Below, one piece after another: positions 25,099-33,469 of a stretch of 64,000 bases of DNA. The position numbers were made by a program, and so were the translations under genes. The notes under the pieces were generated by a model. It saw only the letters and a program-made list of their open reading frames with translations. It did no database searches and was not told the DNA's origin. Within the stretch, counting starts at the first letter, position 1, and every line of letters begins with the position of its first letter. This DNA comes from JAHJQQ01 sp963737555 (lineage in GTDB: Bacteria; Pseudomonadota; Gammaproteobacteria; Thiohalobacterales; Thiohalobacteraceae), in the NCBI GenBank assembly GCA_963737555.1, contig CAVTTB010000002.1, forward strand, positions 348,940-412,939, given 5' to 3'.

Positions 25099-27585
25099 TC
25101 ACATCGCACTCAGCATTCTTCTCAGCGCCAACACATCGCGCAGATCGAGCGCGCCGTCTTTGTCGACATCGCCCAGCGCCGCCGCGCGCGCATCCGGCGC
25201 TTGCAGCCCCGCCACGTAGCGCATGAGCACGAGCAGGTCGGCGAGATTGATCTGGCCATCGGGCGCCGCGCGCGGCGCGAGATCGCCGGTGTCGGAATGC
25301 GTTGGACTCGTGCCGTAGACCAACACCTCCTGCCCATCGTTCAGATCATCGCCGTCCGTGTCGTACAGCAATGGATCGGTTGCATATTGATTGACCTCGG
25401 CGCCGTCGTTCAACCCGTCCGCATCGCTGTCCGGATTCGCTGGATCTGTGCCCAGCGCGGTTTCCAACATGTTCGACAAGCCATCATCATCGTCATCATC
25501 AGCCAGCAGCAAGGCGATAAAGCCATCCTGACTACCGCCTCTCAGTGGTTGGGTCGCATCTATGCGCGGCAGATCATCGGACTCGGTAACGCCCGTGATG
25601 GCAACATTGCCGCCGGCATCAACGGCGATGGCGCGGGCGTAATCGTTGGCCGCGCCGCCGAAATATGTTGAATACACCAGGTTCGCACCATTCGGCGATA
25701 GTGCCGTGACAAAGGCATCCTGACCGCCTGCGTTGCCAGGTTGTACTGCATGCAGCGTCGGAAAATTGTTTGAAGTCGTCTGCCCCGTCAGATACGCATT
25801 GCCCGCCGCATCCAAACGCAGCCCATAGGCGAGATCACCCTTGGCGCCGCCGAGATAGGTCGAATACAACAACGACGAACCGGCTGCATTCAACTTGGCG
25901 GCGAAGGCATCGCCCGCACCAGGCGCGGTCGCCTGCAAGGGTTTGCTTAGCGGGAAATTCAACGATTCCGTCTGGCCGGCAAGGTGGATATTGCCCGCCG
26001 TATCGACAGCAATGGCGTGTGCATAATCCGGTCCGGCGCCGCCAAGGTAGGTGGCATACGCCAACCCGCCCTGCGCCGTGAAGCGCGCCGCGAAGGCATC
26101 GGTGGAACCCGCCTTTGCCACTTGCAGTGGGTTGAGCGTCGGAAAGTTCGTAGCGTCCGTATAGCCACCGACAAACGCCTGCCCCGCGGCATCGACAGCA
26201 ACGGCGGTGCCGTAATCCAATCCGCCGCCACCGAGATAGGTTGAATAGTCGAGCGTGCCACGCACCGGACTCAGCTTCGCCACATAGGCATCGGCGCTCC
26301 CGCGCAGGCGAGTCTGAAATGCATTGGCCAGCGGAAAATCCGCCGAGCCGGTCACGCCAGCGATATAGACATCGCCAAGCGCATCAATGGCCAGGGCGCG
26401 ACCGCGATCCACCGAACTGCCGCCCAGATAGGTCGAATAGGCCAAGGCATTACCCGTGGGTGCGAGCTTGGTGACAAAGATATCGGCCAACCCGTGCAGC
26501 GAGGACTGATAGGGATTCATCAGAGGAAACGTTAGGGACGCGGTATCGCCCACGATGTAAGCGCTGCCGGCACTATCCACGGCGATACCGCGCGCCTCGA
26601 CGACATTGCTGCCGACATAGGTGGCATAGACGACGTCATGCGTGTTGGCGTCGAGCTTCATTACGAATGCACTGCCGTTCACGGGCGACGTCGCCTGGTA
26701 GGGATTGTGTGTCGGAAAATCGGTCGAGAAAGTCTCGCCGACGACATAGAGATTTCCCTGCGAATCGAAGGCGACGCCGTGGGCAATGTCGTTGGCCGAG
26801 CCGCCAGCGTAGCTGGAAAAATCGAGGATTGGATCTATCACCAGTGGTTGCTTTTGCTCATAGGCGGCGACGCTGAAGCCTATCGTCTGCGAGTCCTGCA
26901 ACACGAAGTACGTCGCAATCTCCTGACGCGATCCGTTGATGTCCTGGAAGGAACGTGGCGCCCGCAAGATCAGTTCACGCTCGTCCACACTCAGCCGCAG
27001 ATTGCCCGCCGCGTCCAGCTTCAGGTGATCGGCGCCGGTGATTTTCAGTCGCACACGTTCCGGATCTGTGCTCGGCTCCAACAGAAAATCAAATTCGATG
27101 CGTCCGCTATCACTGCGGAACTGCATATCAATACCGGGATAGATCTGCGAGTAGACAACTTTGCGGAAATGCTCGATGCCGGTCACCCAGTGCTCACTCC
27201 GGTTATCCGTGAAATAGTGGCTCTTACCGGGCAATCTATCGACGCCTCTCAACTTCGCGCGCGGTTTACTTGCGGTTACATCGATGCCCACCGGCGTGAT
27301 CTGTACTGTCGCCCGACGCTGAACGGACGCGTCGACGTCTTGCCTGGAGTGAAGCGTGATCTGCGCCGATGTGCTCGTGAGATAGAGCGTGTAATCTGCA
27401 CCTCGGGACACGTATTTGACCTCGGTCGGAGCCTGCCCCTGGTTGACCTCGAAATACAGCGGACGGGCTGCATACGACTCGGCCGACAGGTCTGCGCATA
27501 CCGATGCGGACACGAGTAAGCTCAACAGCGCCAGTAGAAATGGCCCGCACTGGAAAACCTTGCTGTGACCGGAGTGCACGCGCAT
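25099..27585 (-). CDS. SBBP beta-propeller protein with TSP3-like repeats and dockerin-like tail
   Basis: An 828-aa secreted protein. A signal peptide (FLLALLSLLVSASVCA) is followed by an N-terminal domain typical of SBBP proteins (PLYFEVNQGQAPTEVKYVSR, YPGIDMQFRSDSGRIEFDF). About eight propeller repeats follow, each with YSTYLGG, AVDAAGNAYLTG and FP elements. Then come calcium-binding repeats (LADDDDDDGLSN, PDSDADGLNDGAEV, DTDGDDLNDGQEV). The tail GDLAPRAAPDGQINLADLLV then GDVDKDGALDLRDVLAL is a pair of EF-hand-like loops of dockerin type. There is no PEP-CTERM signal. The ATG at 27585 is chosen; the frame opens upstream only through a TTG. Probably a matrix or surface protein. Confidence 0.88.
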   Translation of the reverse strand: MRVHSGHSKVFQCGPFLLALLSLLVSASVCADLSAESYAARPLYFEVNQGQAPTEVKYVSRGADYTLYLTSTSAQITLHSRQDVDASVQRRATVQITPVGIDVTASKPRAKLRGVDRLPGKSHYFTDNRSEHWVTGIEHFRKVVYSQIYPGIDMQFRSDSGRIEFDFLLEPSTDPERVRLKITGADHLKLDAAGNLRLSVDERELILRAPRSFQDINGSRQEIATYFVLQDSQTIGFSVAAYEQKQPLVIDPILDFSSYAGGSANDIAHGVAFDSQGNLYVVGETFSTDFPTHNPYQATSPVNGSAFVMKLDANTHDVVYATYVGSNVVEARGIAVDSAGSAYIVGDTASLTFPLMNPYQSSLHGLADIFVTKLAPTGNALAYSTYLGGSSVDRGRALAIDALGDVYIAGVTGSADFPLANAFQTRLRGSADAYVAKLSPVRGTLDYSTYLGGGGLDYGTAVAVDAAGQAFVGGYTDATNFPTLNPLQVAKAGSTDAFAARFTAQGGLAYATYLGGAGPDYAHAIAVDTAGNIHLAGQTESLNFPLSKPLQATAPGAGDAFAAKLNAAGSSLLYSTYLGGAKGDLAYGLRLDAAGNAYLTGQTTSNNFPTLHAVQPGNAGGQDAFVTALSPNGANLVYSTYFGGAANDYARAIAVDAGGNVAITGVTESDDLPRIDATQPLRGGSQDGFIALLLADDDDDDGLSNMLETALGTDPANPDSDADGLNDGAEVNQYATDPLLYDTDGDDLNDGQEVLVYGTSPTHSDTGDLAPRAAPDGQINLADLLVLMRYVAGLQAPDARAAALGDVDKDGALDLRDVLALRRMLSAM

Positions 27586-27600
27586 GGACACTTGCCAGGC

Positions 27601-27633
27601 GAGGTCCTGCCGCGCCAACCGCGGCAGGACCTC
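27601..27633 (-). terminator. Perfect stem-loop after the module-Ig gene
   Basis: GAGGTCCTGCCGCG and CGCGGCAGGACCTC form a 14-bp perfect stem with a five-base loop. It lies just after the stop at 27641 and before the SBBP gene. There is no U-run, so it may stabilise the 3' end or attenuate rather than terminate. Confidence 0.7.
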
Positions 27634-27640
27634 CCTCTCG

Positions 27641-28840
27641 CTACTGAGTGATGGTCAGCGTGGCATTATCCGACCCGGCGTTGCCGGATGCGTCGTGCGC
27701 GGTGACCGACAGGCTCATCTGCGGCACGCTGAGCTTGACCGTACCATCCTCGACCTTGACGGCGACGGTACCGCCATCGCTCACCGGCGCACCGACAATG
27801 GCATTGACGGTTGGATTCGGATCGCAGACATCCACAGCGGTCGCGCGAATTCTGAACTTGGCATCCTTGGCCACGCTGGTGACGACAGCGCCGGTCTTAC
27901 GATTAATGAACGCCGCATCGACAGTCGGCCCCTGGGTGTCATCGATGGTGACGATCCGGGTACTCGTTGCGCTCCCGCCATTCAGGGTCTGTACTTCGGC
28001 CGCCAGACTGTGCGCTCCCAGCGGGATCAATTGCGCGATCTGGTCACCGTTTCCGATCGACACACCGTCCAGGGTCCAGTTGATCGCGGCGACGGAATCC
28101 CCCTCTGGGACATCGACAGTCGCATTGGCCGTCACCTGCGAACCGCCCTCCGCGGAGCACTCCTGCTGCGTGCCGCCCACGACGCTGACATTGATGCGCG
28201 GCAACAGGACGCCATCGACTATGGTGCCCTCGAGGTGCAGCCCAAACAGCACGCCACCAAAACCGGAGGGATCGCCCATGGGTACATGCCCACGATAATC
28301 TAGCGTATAGCTATCGCCGATCTGGCAGGGATTGTTGGCGCAAGCCAGTGTGGCTCGCAAGGTATCGGGCGTTGGGTTGCGCAGCGCATCACCGATCGGG
28401 ATATTCGGGATACCCGCCCAGGTCACACCTATACCACTGAAGTCCAGCGTGCCATCACCGTTGTCGAGCACCGGACTGAGGGTCTGAAACATGCCAGTGT
28501 TGCCGAAGAAGTTCCACGGCGCATCGATGCCCGGCGACTCCGAATCATCGACAGAGCCCGCGTGACTGCCACTGGCCGGTTGGCTGGCGCCGATGATGAT
28601 GCCGTCATGCATGGCCATGGCGGTCTTTTCCAACCCCGTGAATTTGCCGTTGCCATTGGTGTCCACGGCGAAATAGGAACCACCGACATCCACGGGATTC
28701 CCATAGGTGTCGTAGCTCGGGACTCCAGCGGTAAAATGCAGTACCGCGCCATCGGGCAGCGTGGCCTGTGCGGTTAGACTCGAAGTGGAAAGGGCCAGCG
28801 CGGCAAGCATGCGCGTGATGAGTATATTTTTCTGTTTCAT
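27641..28840 (-). CDS. FSGW-module protein with Ig/HYR-like C-terminus and no sorting signal
   Basis: A 399-aa secreted protein with signal peptide ending SLTAQA. Residues about 28-215 are the module: GGSYFAVDTNGNGKFTGLEK, GIIIGASQPASGSHAG, IDAPWNFFGNTG, GDGTLDFSGIGVTWAGIPNI, QIGDSYTLDYRGHVPMGDPS, LFGLHLEGTI. Instead of VPxPAAAW the protein continues into about 180 residues of immunoglobulin/HYR-like sequence (VPEGDSVAAINWTLDGVSIG, VSVTAHDASGNAGSDNATLT). It ends without membrane helix or basic tail. So this copy is probably released or held by another partner. Two Cys pairs are present. Confidence 0.87.
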   Translation of the reverse strand: MKQKNILITRMLAALALSTSSLTAQATLPDGAVLHFTAGVPSYDTYGNPVDVGGSYFAVDTNGNGKFTGLEKTAMAMHDGIIIGASQPASGSHAGSVDDSESPGIDAPWNFFGNTGMFQTLSPVLDNGDGTLDFSGIGVTWAGIPNIPIGDALRNPTPDTLRATLACANNPCQIGDSYTLDYRGHVPMGDPSGFGGVLFGLHLEGTIVDGVLLPRINVSVVGGTQQECSAEGGSQVTANATVDVPEGDSVAAINWTLDGVSIGNGDQIAQLIPLGAHSLAAEVQTLNGGSATSTRIVTIDDTQGPTVDAAFINRKTGAVVTSVAKDAKFRIRATAVDVCDPNPTVNAIVGAPVSDGGTVAVKVEDGTVKLSVPQMSLSVTAHDASGNAGSDNATLTITQ

Positions 28841-28889
28841 GGAATCGCTCCTTGTTAGTGGTTATAAATTTGTATTTTTTATACTGCCT

Positions 28890-29678
28890 TCAATATCCCA
28901 ACTCCTGGCTCAAGGCCAGCACATCGCGCACATCCAAAACGCTGTCGCCGTTGAAATCGGCGACGAGCGCATCCTGCTCCGACGGCACTTCCAACACTTC
29001 AACGAATCGCATCAGCCGCAGCAGATCCGCGGCGTTGATCTGGCCATCTGGCGCACCGGCCGGAGACACGTCACCCAGTACAGCCGATGTCATCTGTCCG
29101 ACAAGATGCACCGTCAGCACACACCCCGCGCACTGACCGTTGCCGCGAAAAATCAGGTGATATTTCCCCGATGTGGCTTCCAGCCACCAACCATTCGCAG
29201 CCAAGACGTCGTCGGGCCCGGCGACATGCGGTATCAAACCTGACGTCGTCGTTCCAAACCCGAAGTCGTAAACATCCCCGCCCCAGTAAAGCCGCATGTT
29301 TGAGAAATCCAACACCTCGGCAAGCGGATTGGATTGGATACCGGTGTTTATGGAGAACAGCCAGGAATTGATGTTGTACATCGCCCTTGGGGCAGTGATC
29401 TGCCCCTTGCCGGGCTGGGGTGTATTGATAATGATGCCGCCATCGCTGCCCGGGGCGAGGGTCCAGATATGCGCCTGGGCGTTATCCGGGAAACGATGGC
29501 TGATCCAAGAGAACTCCGCGTCGAGCGGATAGTTGCCGGCACTGCCGGCACCCAACATACCCTCGATACCCAAGTACGTTACTACGTCCGCCGCACGAAC
29601 GGGCGCCACGGCCGGAAGCGCCAGTATAAGCAGCAGACACGCGGCGAATACACGGGTACGCCGTATCGGGTTATCCAT
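28890..29678 (-). CDS. Divergent FSGW-module protein with dockerin-like tail
   Basis: A 262-aa secreted protein; signal peptide through LALPAVAPVRAA. The body retains module landmarks: APGSDGGIIINTPQPGKG, VLDFSNMRLYWGG, and CVLTVHLVGQMTSAV in place of YFLHLEGVVTSAV. The tail (about 200-262) is GDVSPAGAPDGQINAADLLR then ADFNGDSVLDVRDVLALSQE: two DxDGxxxxxD loops of dockerin type. The sorting signal found in sibling copies is thus replaced by a dockerin. CAGC is a close Cys pair. The ATG at 29678 has GGGAGGA upstream. It ends 49 bases before the gene at 27641. Confidence 0.82.
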   Translation of the reverse strand: MDNPIRRTRVFAACLLLILALPAVAPVRAADVVTYLGIEGMLGAGSAGNYPLDAEFSWISHRFPDNAQAHIWTLAPGSDGGIIINTPQPGKGQITAPRAMYNINSWLFSINTGIQSNPLAEVLDFSNMRLYWGGDVYDFGFGTTTSGLIPHVAGPDDVLAANGWWLEATSGKYHLIFRGNGQCAGCVLTVHLVGQMTSAVLGDVSPAGAPDGQINAADLLRLMRFVEVLEVPSEQDALVADFNGDSVLDVRDVLALSQELGY

Positions 29679-29708
29679 GCCGTCCTCCCGTGCGCAGAGG
29701 ATCAAAGA

Positions 29709-30428
29709 TCATTCCAGTCTGACCCGATTGCGCCGCGCACCCGCCACCAACGCCAGCAGGCCCGAGCCGAACAACCATGCCGCGGCCGGAACCGGAACCG
29801 TGGTAGCGGCATTCGCAATGCCTTCCAGATGCAGCATGTAGACGCAACCACCAAAGCCGGACGCATCACCAATCGGTATCGTCGCGGCGTACTCCAGGGT
29901 GTAGGCGGTGCCGTACACGCCGCTCCAAACGATATTCGCCACGCCGTTGCTGAAGCCCGCGCCCCAAGCACCGCCGCCCATATTGATGGCGGGGATGCCG
30001 GCCCAGGTCATCGTCCAGCCGGAGAAGTTCAGGCCGCTCGTGGTGCTGCCGGTGATGGCGACGGTGTTGTAGTCGCTACCGGTGTTGCCGAACCAGTTCC
30101 AGGGCGCGGTGATGGCATTGGTGTCGCCCGGGACTGGGGCGCCGGCATGGCTGGCGCCGGCGGTGGTGACGGCGCCGATCACGATGCCGTTGGTGCCCAT
30201 GGAAAGGGCGACCTTCTCGGTGCCAGTGACCTTGATATTGCCGTTCGTGTCGATGCCGAACCATGACACGGTCGCGTTGGTCGGGTTACCGTTGGAGTCA
30301 TAGCTGACAACGCCGGGGTTGATGGTCAGCACGTCGTTGGTGTTGAACACAGCGGCCTGCGCGCCGATGGCTGCAATACCTAGCACCGTTGCCAGCGCAG
30401 CCTTCAGTACAGTCTTATCGATATCCAT
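29709..30428 (-). CDS. FSGW-module protein with VPxPA-type PEP-CTERM signal
   Basis: A 239-aa protein with signal peptide MDIDKTVLKAALATVLGIAA ending GAQAA. Motifs: INPGVVSYDSNGNPTNAT, SWFGIDTNGNIKVTGTEKVA, MGTNGIVIGAVTTAGASHAG, APWNWFGNTGSDYNTVAITG, GLNFSGWTMTWAGIPAINMG, GFSNGVANIVWSGVYGTAYT, IPIGDASGFGGCVYMLHLEG. The tail is VPVPAAAWLFGSGLLALVAG then ARRNRVRLE. CAGGAGG precedes the ATG at 30428. It is very like the copy at 36525 over the middle part, suggesting recent duplication. Confidence 0.92.
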   Translation of the reverse strand: MDIDKTVLKAALATVLGIAAIGAQAAVFNTNDVLTINPGVVSYDSNGNPTNATVSWFGIDTNGNIKVTGTEKVALSMGTNGIVIGAVTTAGASHAGAPVPGDTNAITAPWNWFGNTGSDYNTVAITGSTTSGLNFSGWTMTWAGIPAINMGGGAWGAGFSNGVANIVWSGVYGTAYTLEYAATIPIGDASGFGGCVYMLHLEGIANAATTVPVPAAAWLFGSGLLALVAGARRNRVRLE

Positions 30429-30547
30429 AACATCCTCCTGTTTGTTGTTTATGTTTCGAACACCCTGTTTGTCTTCTTCCTTAGACTCCCCTGCTTTCTC
30501 CAGGACTGCAGGCCAAGGCATCACCGATTTGAAAAACGCTCCCTCGA

Positions 30548-31747
30548 CTAATACCCCAGCAACGCGCCCATTAATTGCACATCGCGTACATCCAAGACAC
30601 CATCACCACTGATGTCGGCAGCGAACACATCCTGACCCGCCGGCACCTCCAACACTTCAACGAATCGCATCAGCCGCAGCAGATCCGCGGCGTTGATCTG
30701 ACCATCAGGCGCACCGGCCGGGGCGAGATCGCCCAGCAGCAGCGAAGCCGGGCGCAACAAAAAGCCCTGGAGCACTTCGGACGGATTCACGCCATAACCG
30801 ACGATCCACCCGTTGTCATTGATGTCGTAGGCCTCCATCAACAACCAGCCCGCAGCTTCGGCGTCGGCAAGCACATTGAGATCCACCATGCCCGTTTCCG
30901 CCGTCCAGATAAAAGCGCGATGCTGCCCACCCAGGGTGAAATGCCCCACCACTTCACCGTTGTTATTCAATCCGTAGGCATAACTCCCATAGCCACCCGG
31001 CCACGTGCCCAGGTTCTGCATGCCTGTGCTTGCAGTCCATACAAACGCACGGTCGCCCTCAGTCGTGTTGCCGCGCCCGACCACCTGCGTCGCGTTGTTG
31101 ATGCCGAAGGCGTAACTCACACTGCTGCCGGTGGGCAGATCGCCAAGACTGGTCATGCCCAGCGCCGGGTCCCACAGGAAAGCGTTGATGACGCCATTCA
31201 AGGACGTGTGGCCGACGACCTGTCCCAGATCGTTGATGGCCGTACCGAACACATCCGTATCCTGGCCGGGCAGGTCGCCGAGATCCTGCATGCCGGCACC
31301 CGGCGTCCAGACAAACGCGGAAAAACCTGCCGCACTATTGCGCGTGCCGACGACTTGGCCCGCTTCGTTGATGCCAGTGGCATAACTGGAAGTGCTGCCT
31401 GGCAGATCGCCCAGGCTGCGCATCCCGTTGACCGCATCCCAAATGAAGGCACGATTGCCCGCCGCAGTATCACTCCCGCCCACGACTTGGCCAGTGCTAT
31501 TCACGCCTTTGGCGTAGCTATAATCGGCGCCGCCCGGCAGATCACCGATGCGCCGCAGACCACCCTCCACGGACCAGACGAAGGCCTTGTTCGAACCCGT
31601 CGTGCCGGCGACCCAGCCGGTGTTGCTGATGCTCGCGACCGTGCCGCCGGAGCCGATGGGCGTCAGCTGATAGACGGCCGCCTGCACATCAGCCACATAC
31701 ACGGCTGCGATCAGCGGGAGCACGCGCAAATAAGATTCCGTTTTCAC
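30548..31747 (-). CDS. HAF-repeat protein with dockerin-like tail
   Basis: A 399-aa secreted protein, signal peptide to about residue 22. Six to seven HAF-type repeats of about 42 aa follow: GINxxGQVVG ... xRAFxWxxxxGMxxLGDLPG (for example GINEAGQVVGTRNSAAGFSA, AFVWTPGAGMQDLGDLPG). The tail GDLAPAGAPDGQINAADLLR then ADISGDGVLDVRDVQLMGAL is dockerin-like and nearly identical to that of the 28890 protein, so a tail was duplicated or exchanged between unrelated bodies. No PEP-CTERM signal. Function of HAF repeats is not established; probably a beta-propeller-like surface protein. Confidence 0.88.
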   Translation of the reverse strand: MKTESYLRVLPLIAAVYVADVQAAVYQLTPIGSGGTVASISNTGWVAGTTGSNKAFVWSVEGGLRRIGDLPGGADYSYAKGVNSTGQVVGGSDTAAGNRAFIWDAVNGMRSLGDLPGSTSSYATGINEAGQVVGTRNSAAGFSAFVWTPGAGMQDLGDLPGQDTDVFGTAINDLGQVVGHTSLNGVINAFLWDPALGMTSLGDLPTGSSVSYAFGINNATQVVGRGNTTEGDRAFVWTASTGMQNLGTWPGGYGSYAYGLNNNGEVVGHFTLGGQHRAFIWTAETGMVDLNVLADAEAAGWLLMEAYDINDNGWIVGYGVNPSEVLQGFLLRPASLLLGDLAPAGAPDGQINAADLLRLMRFVEVLEVPAGQDVFAADISGDGVLDVRDVQLMGALLGY

Positions 31748-31828
31748 CGCGCCTCCCTTCGCATAGGACAGCGTTAGATCATGAGCACTACCGTGTTTTG
31801 TGAAACCGCAACCGTCCGATCAAGAGCA

Positions 31829-32500
31829 TCAAACGCGCTGGCTGCGACGCCGCGCACCGACCGCCAACGCCAGCAGGCCCGAGCCGAACAACCACGCGGC
31901 AGCGGGGATCGGCACCGCACTCGTAATAACACCCTCGATGTGCAACTGATACTGCATCCCACCGTAATTGCCGAGGTCGTAAAACCCCAAGGGCATTTGG
32001 CTTGAAAAATCCAAGGTGAAGCTTTCGCCATGGGAGCAGTTGTTGGCGCAGTTCATTGTCGCAAGCGTATTGGAGCTCTGGAACCCGGTTTCCGCCGGCC
32101 AGCTGCCCTGAATGCCCGGTTGAATGTAATTCCAGCCACTAAAATCCAAGACGACGTTGCCGGCATTGTCGTCCGATACGATCGTCACCGGCGAACTGGT
32201 CTGATGCGCGCCGGCATAACCGAAGAATTCCCACGGCATATCGATATTGCCGGCCGGAATGGCATCAGACAGCTGTGATGTTCCCAGGTTGATGCCATTC
32301 TTGCCTTCGATCGCCGTATAGATCCAAACCCCTAGATTCAACGCAAACCAGGAGCCGCTGCTTGGCTGTTCACTATCGCTAACGAACGCTCCAGGACTGA
32401 TACTGAGATTCGACGAAGCCAATAACGCGGCGTTGGCGCCGAGCGGTGCGAGACCGAAGATCAGGGCAACCGCCAACGCCCGTTTGTTCTTGTTATTCAT
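31829..32500 (-). CDS. FSGW-module protein with VPxPA-type PEP-CTERM signal
   Basis: A 223-aa protein, signal peptide to FGLAPLGANAA. Motifs: SISPGAFVSDSEQPSSGSWF, GINLGTSQLSDAIPAGNID, MPWEFFGYAGAHQTSSPVTI, VLDFSGWNYIQPGIQG, GESFTLDFSSQMPLGFYDLG, GMQYQLHIEGVITSAVPIPA. The tail is AAAWLFGSGLLALAVGARRR. The calcium-like DTNGN loop is lost. CANNCSHG is a Cys pair. It resembles the copy at 14491 (QLHIEG ending) more than its immediate neighbours. It lies 38 bases below the lipoprotein gene. Confidence 0.9.
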   Translation of the reverse strand: MNNKNKRALAVALIFGLAPLGANAALLASSNLSISPGAFVSDSEQPSSGSWFALNLGVWIYTAIEGKNGINLGTSQLSDAIPAGNIDMPWEFFGYAGAHQTSSPVTIVSDDNAGNVVLDFSGWNYIQPGIQGSWPAETGFQSSNTLATMNCANNCSHGESFTLDFSSQMPLGFYDLGNYGGMQYQLHIEGVITSAVPIPAAAWLFGSGLLALAVGARRRSQRV

Positions 32501-32538
32501 TTTGCTGCCCCCCGACTGGCGTTATGCCTGTTCTGTTT

Positions 32539-33459
32539 TCACTGCGCGTAATAGGCCAACTGCGGCGTCACTGCCAGCGCCTGGCCGTTGATGTCGTAGA
32601 CCGATGCGCTGACGATCGAGAAGCCCGGTGATCCGGACAGGCCACGCGGATGCACCACAAACGCTTGCAGATAACGGCTGTCGATGCCTTGCGGCGCGAG
32701 GATGTCGATGTACAGGCGGTCGCCGTCCTGGCGCCAATAAACCATGCGCTGTTTGTCGCCGAAGGCGCCGGGACTGACGAACGAACCGCGCACGGTCGAT
32801 TCCGGCACATACACGTTCAGATCGTTCATGTTGACGACGCTCTGATTGACATCGATCACCAGCGACGCGGCGCCGATGATCGTTCCCGCACCGAAGGTCA
32901 GTTTCGCATACGGCGCGGGCTCCAGCGCCTGCAAGTCGGCGGGCACCGTACTGCCGCCGCCGGATTTGCGCGCGAAATTGTTCGCGCTGCCGGTGCCCGG
33001 TAGGATTTCCAGGTGGATATTGGTCGGATAGCTGATACCCGAACTGTTATCCGTGACATTGGGATTCACAGCCAACGTCGCACCACCGGGCGTCAGGCCT
33101 GCCGGCAGATCGGCGACCAGCACCGTCTGCACCGGCTCATGGCCATTACTCCAGGAAATGTAGGAATCCAGATAGCTGGAGTAATGCGTGCCATGTGCGC
33201 GCCCGTCGGCACGCAGATTGAACACCGAACGCACCCGTCCCAGCGCCTGAAGATCGTATTGGCCGCCCGCCGCGTCGGTCAGTGTGACCGCAATCGTCTC
33301 CTTGCGCGCCTGTTCGGTACCCCCGACCATCACCGAGATGGTATCGCCGGAACGCGCCGCTAGCGGAAAGGTGTTGACGGCCGTGCAACCCGCCAACCAA
33401 AGGCCGAACAACAGCAAGAACCCCGCAAGCCCCGTCTTTTTCATCCAAAGTCGTATCAT
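32539..33459 (-). CDS. Lipoprotein of unknown function, beta-sandwich-like
   Basis: A 306-aa protein with a lipoprotein signal peptide: basic start, hydrophobic core LAGFLLLFGLWL and lipobox LAGC. I do not recognise a family. The body is rich in predicted strands with two similar-looking halves (SGDTISVMVGGTEQARKETI; ASLVIDVNQSVVNMNDLNVY, VPESTVRGSFVSPGAF, RLYIDILAPQGIDSRYLQAF). The second half looks like a carrier or cohesin-type beta-sandwich, but this is only an impression. The ATG at 33459 follows GAGGG and lies 10 bases after the stop of the dockerin-tailed protease gene, so the two are probably co-translated. Confidence 0.75.
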   Translation of the reverse strand: MIRLWMKKTGLAGFLLLFGLWLAGCTAVNTFPLAARSGDTISVMVGGTEQARKETIAVTLTDAAGGQYDLQALGRVRSVFNLRADGRAHGTHYSSYLDSYISWSNGHEPVQTVLVADLPAGLTPGGATLAVNPNVTDNSSGISYPTNIHLEILPGTGSANNFARKSGGGSTVPADLQALEPAPYAKLTFGAGTIIGAASLVIDVNQSVVNMNDLNVYVPESTVRGSFVSPGAFGDKQRMVYWRQDGDRLYIDILAPQGIDSRYLQAFVVHPRGLSGSPGFSIVSASVYDINGQALAVTPQLAYYAQ

Positions 33460-33469
33460 GTGTTTGCCC

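Noticed and set aside
30575..31777. 400-codon plus-strand ORF opposite the HAF-repeat gene
   Set aside because: Its repeats mirror the HAF repeats on the other strand; the minus strand has a signal peptide and a dockerin tail.
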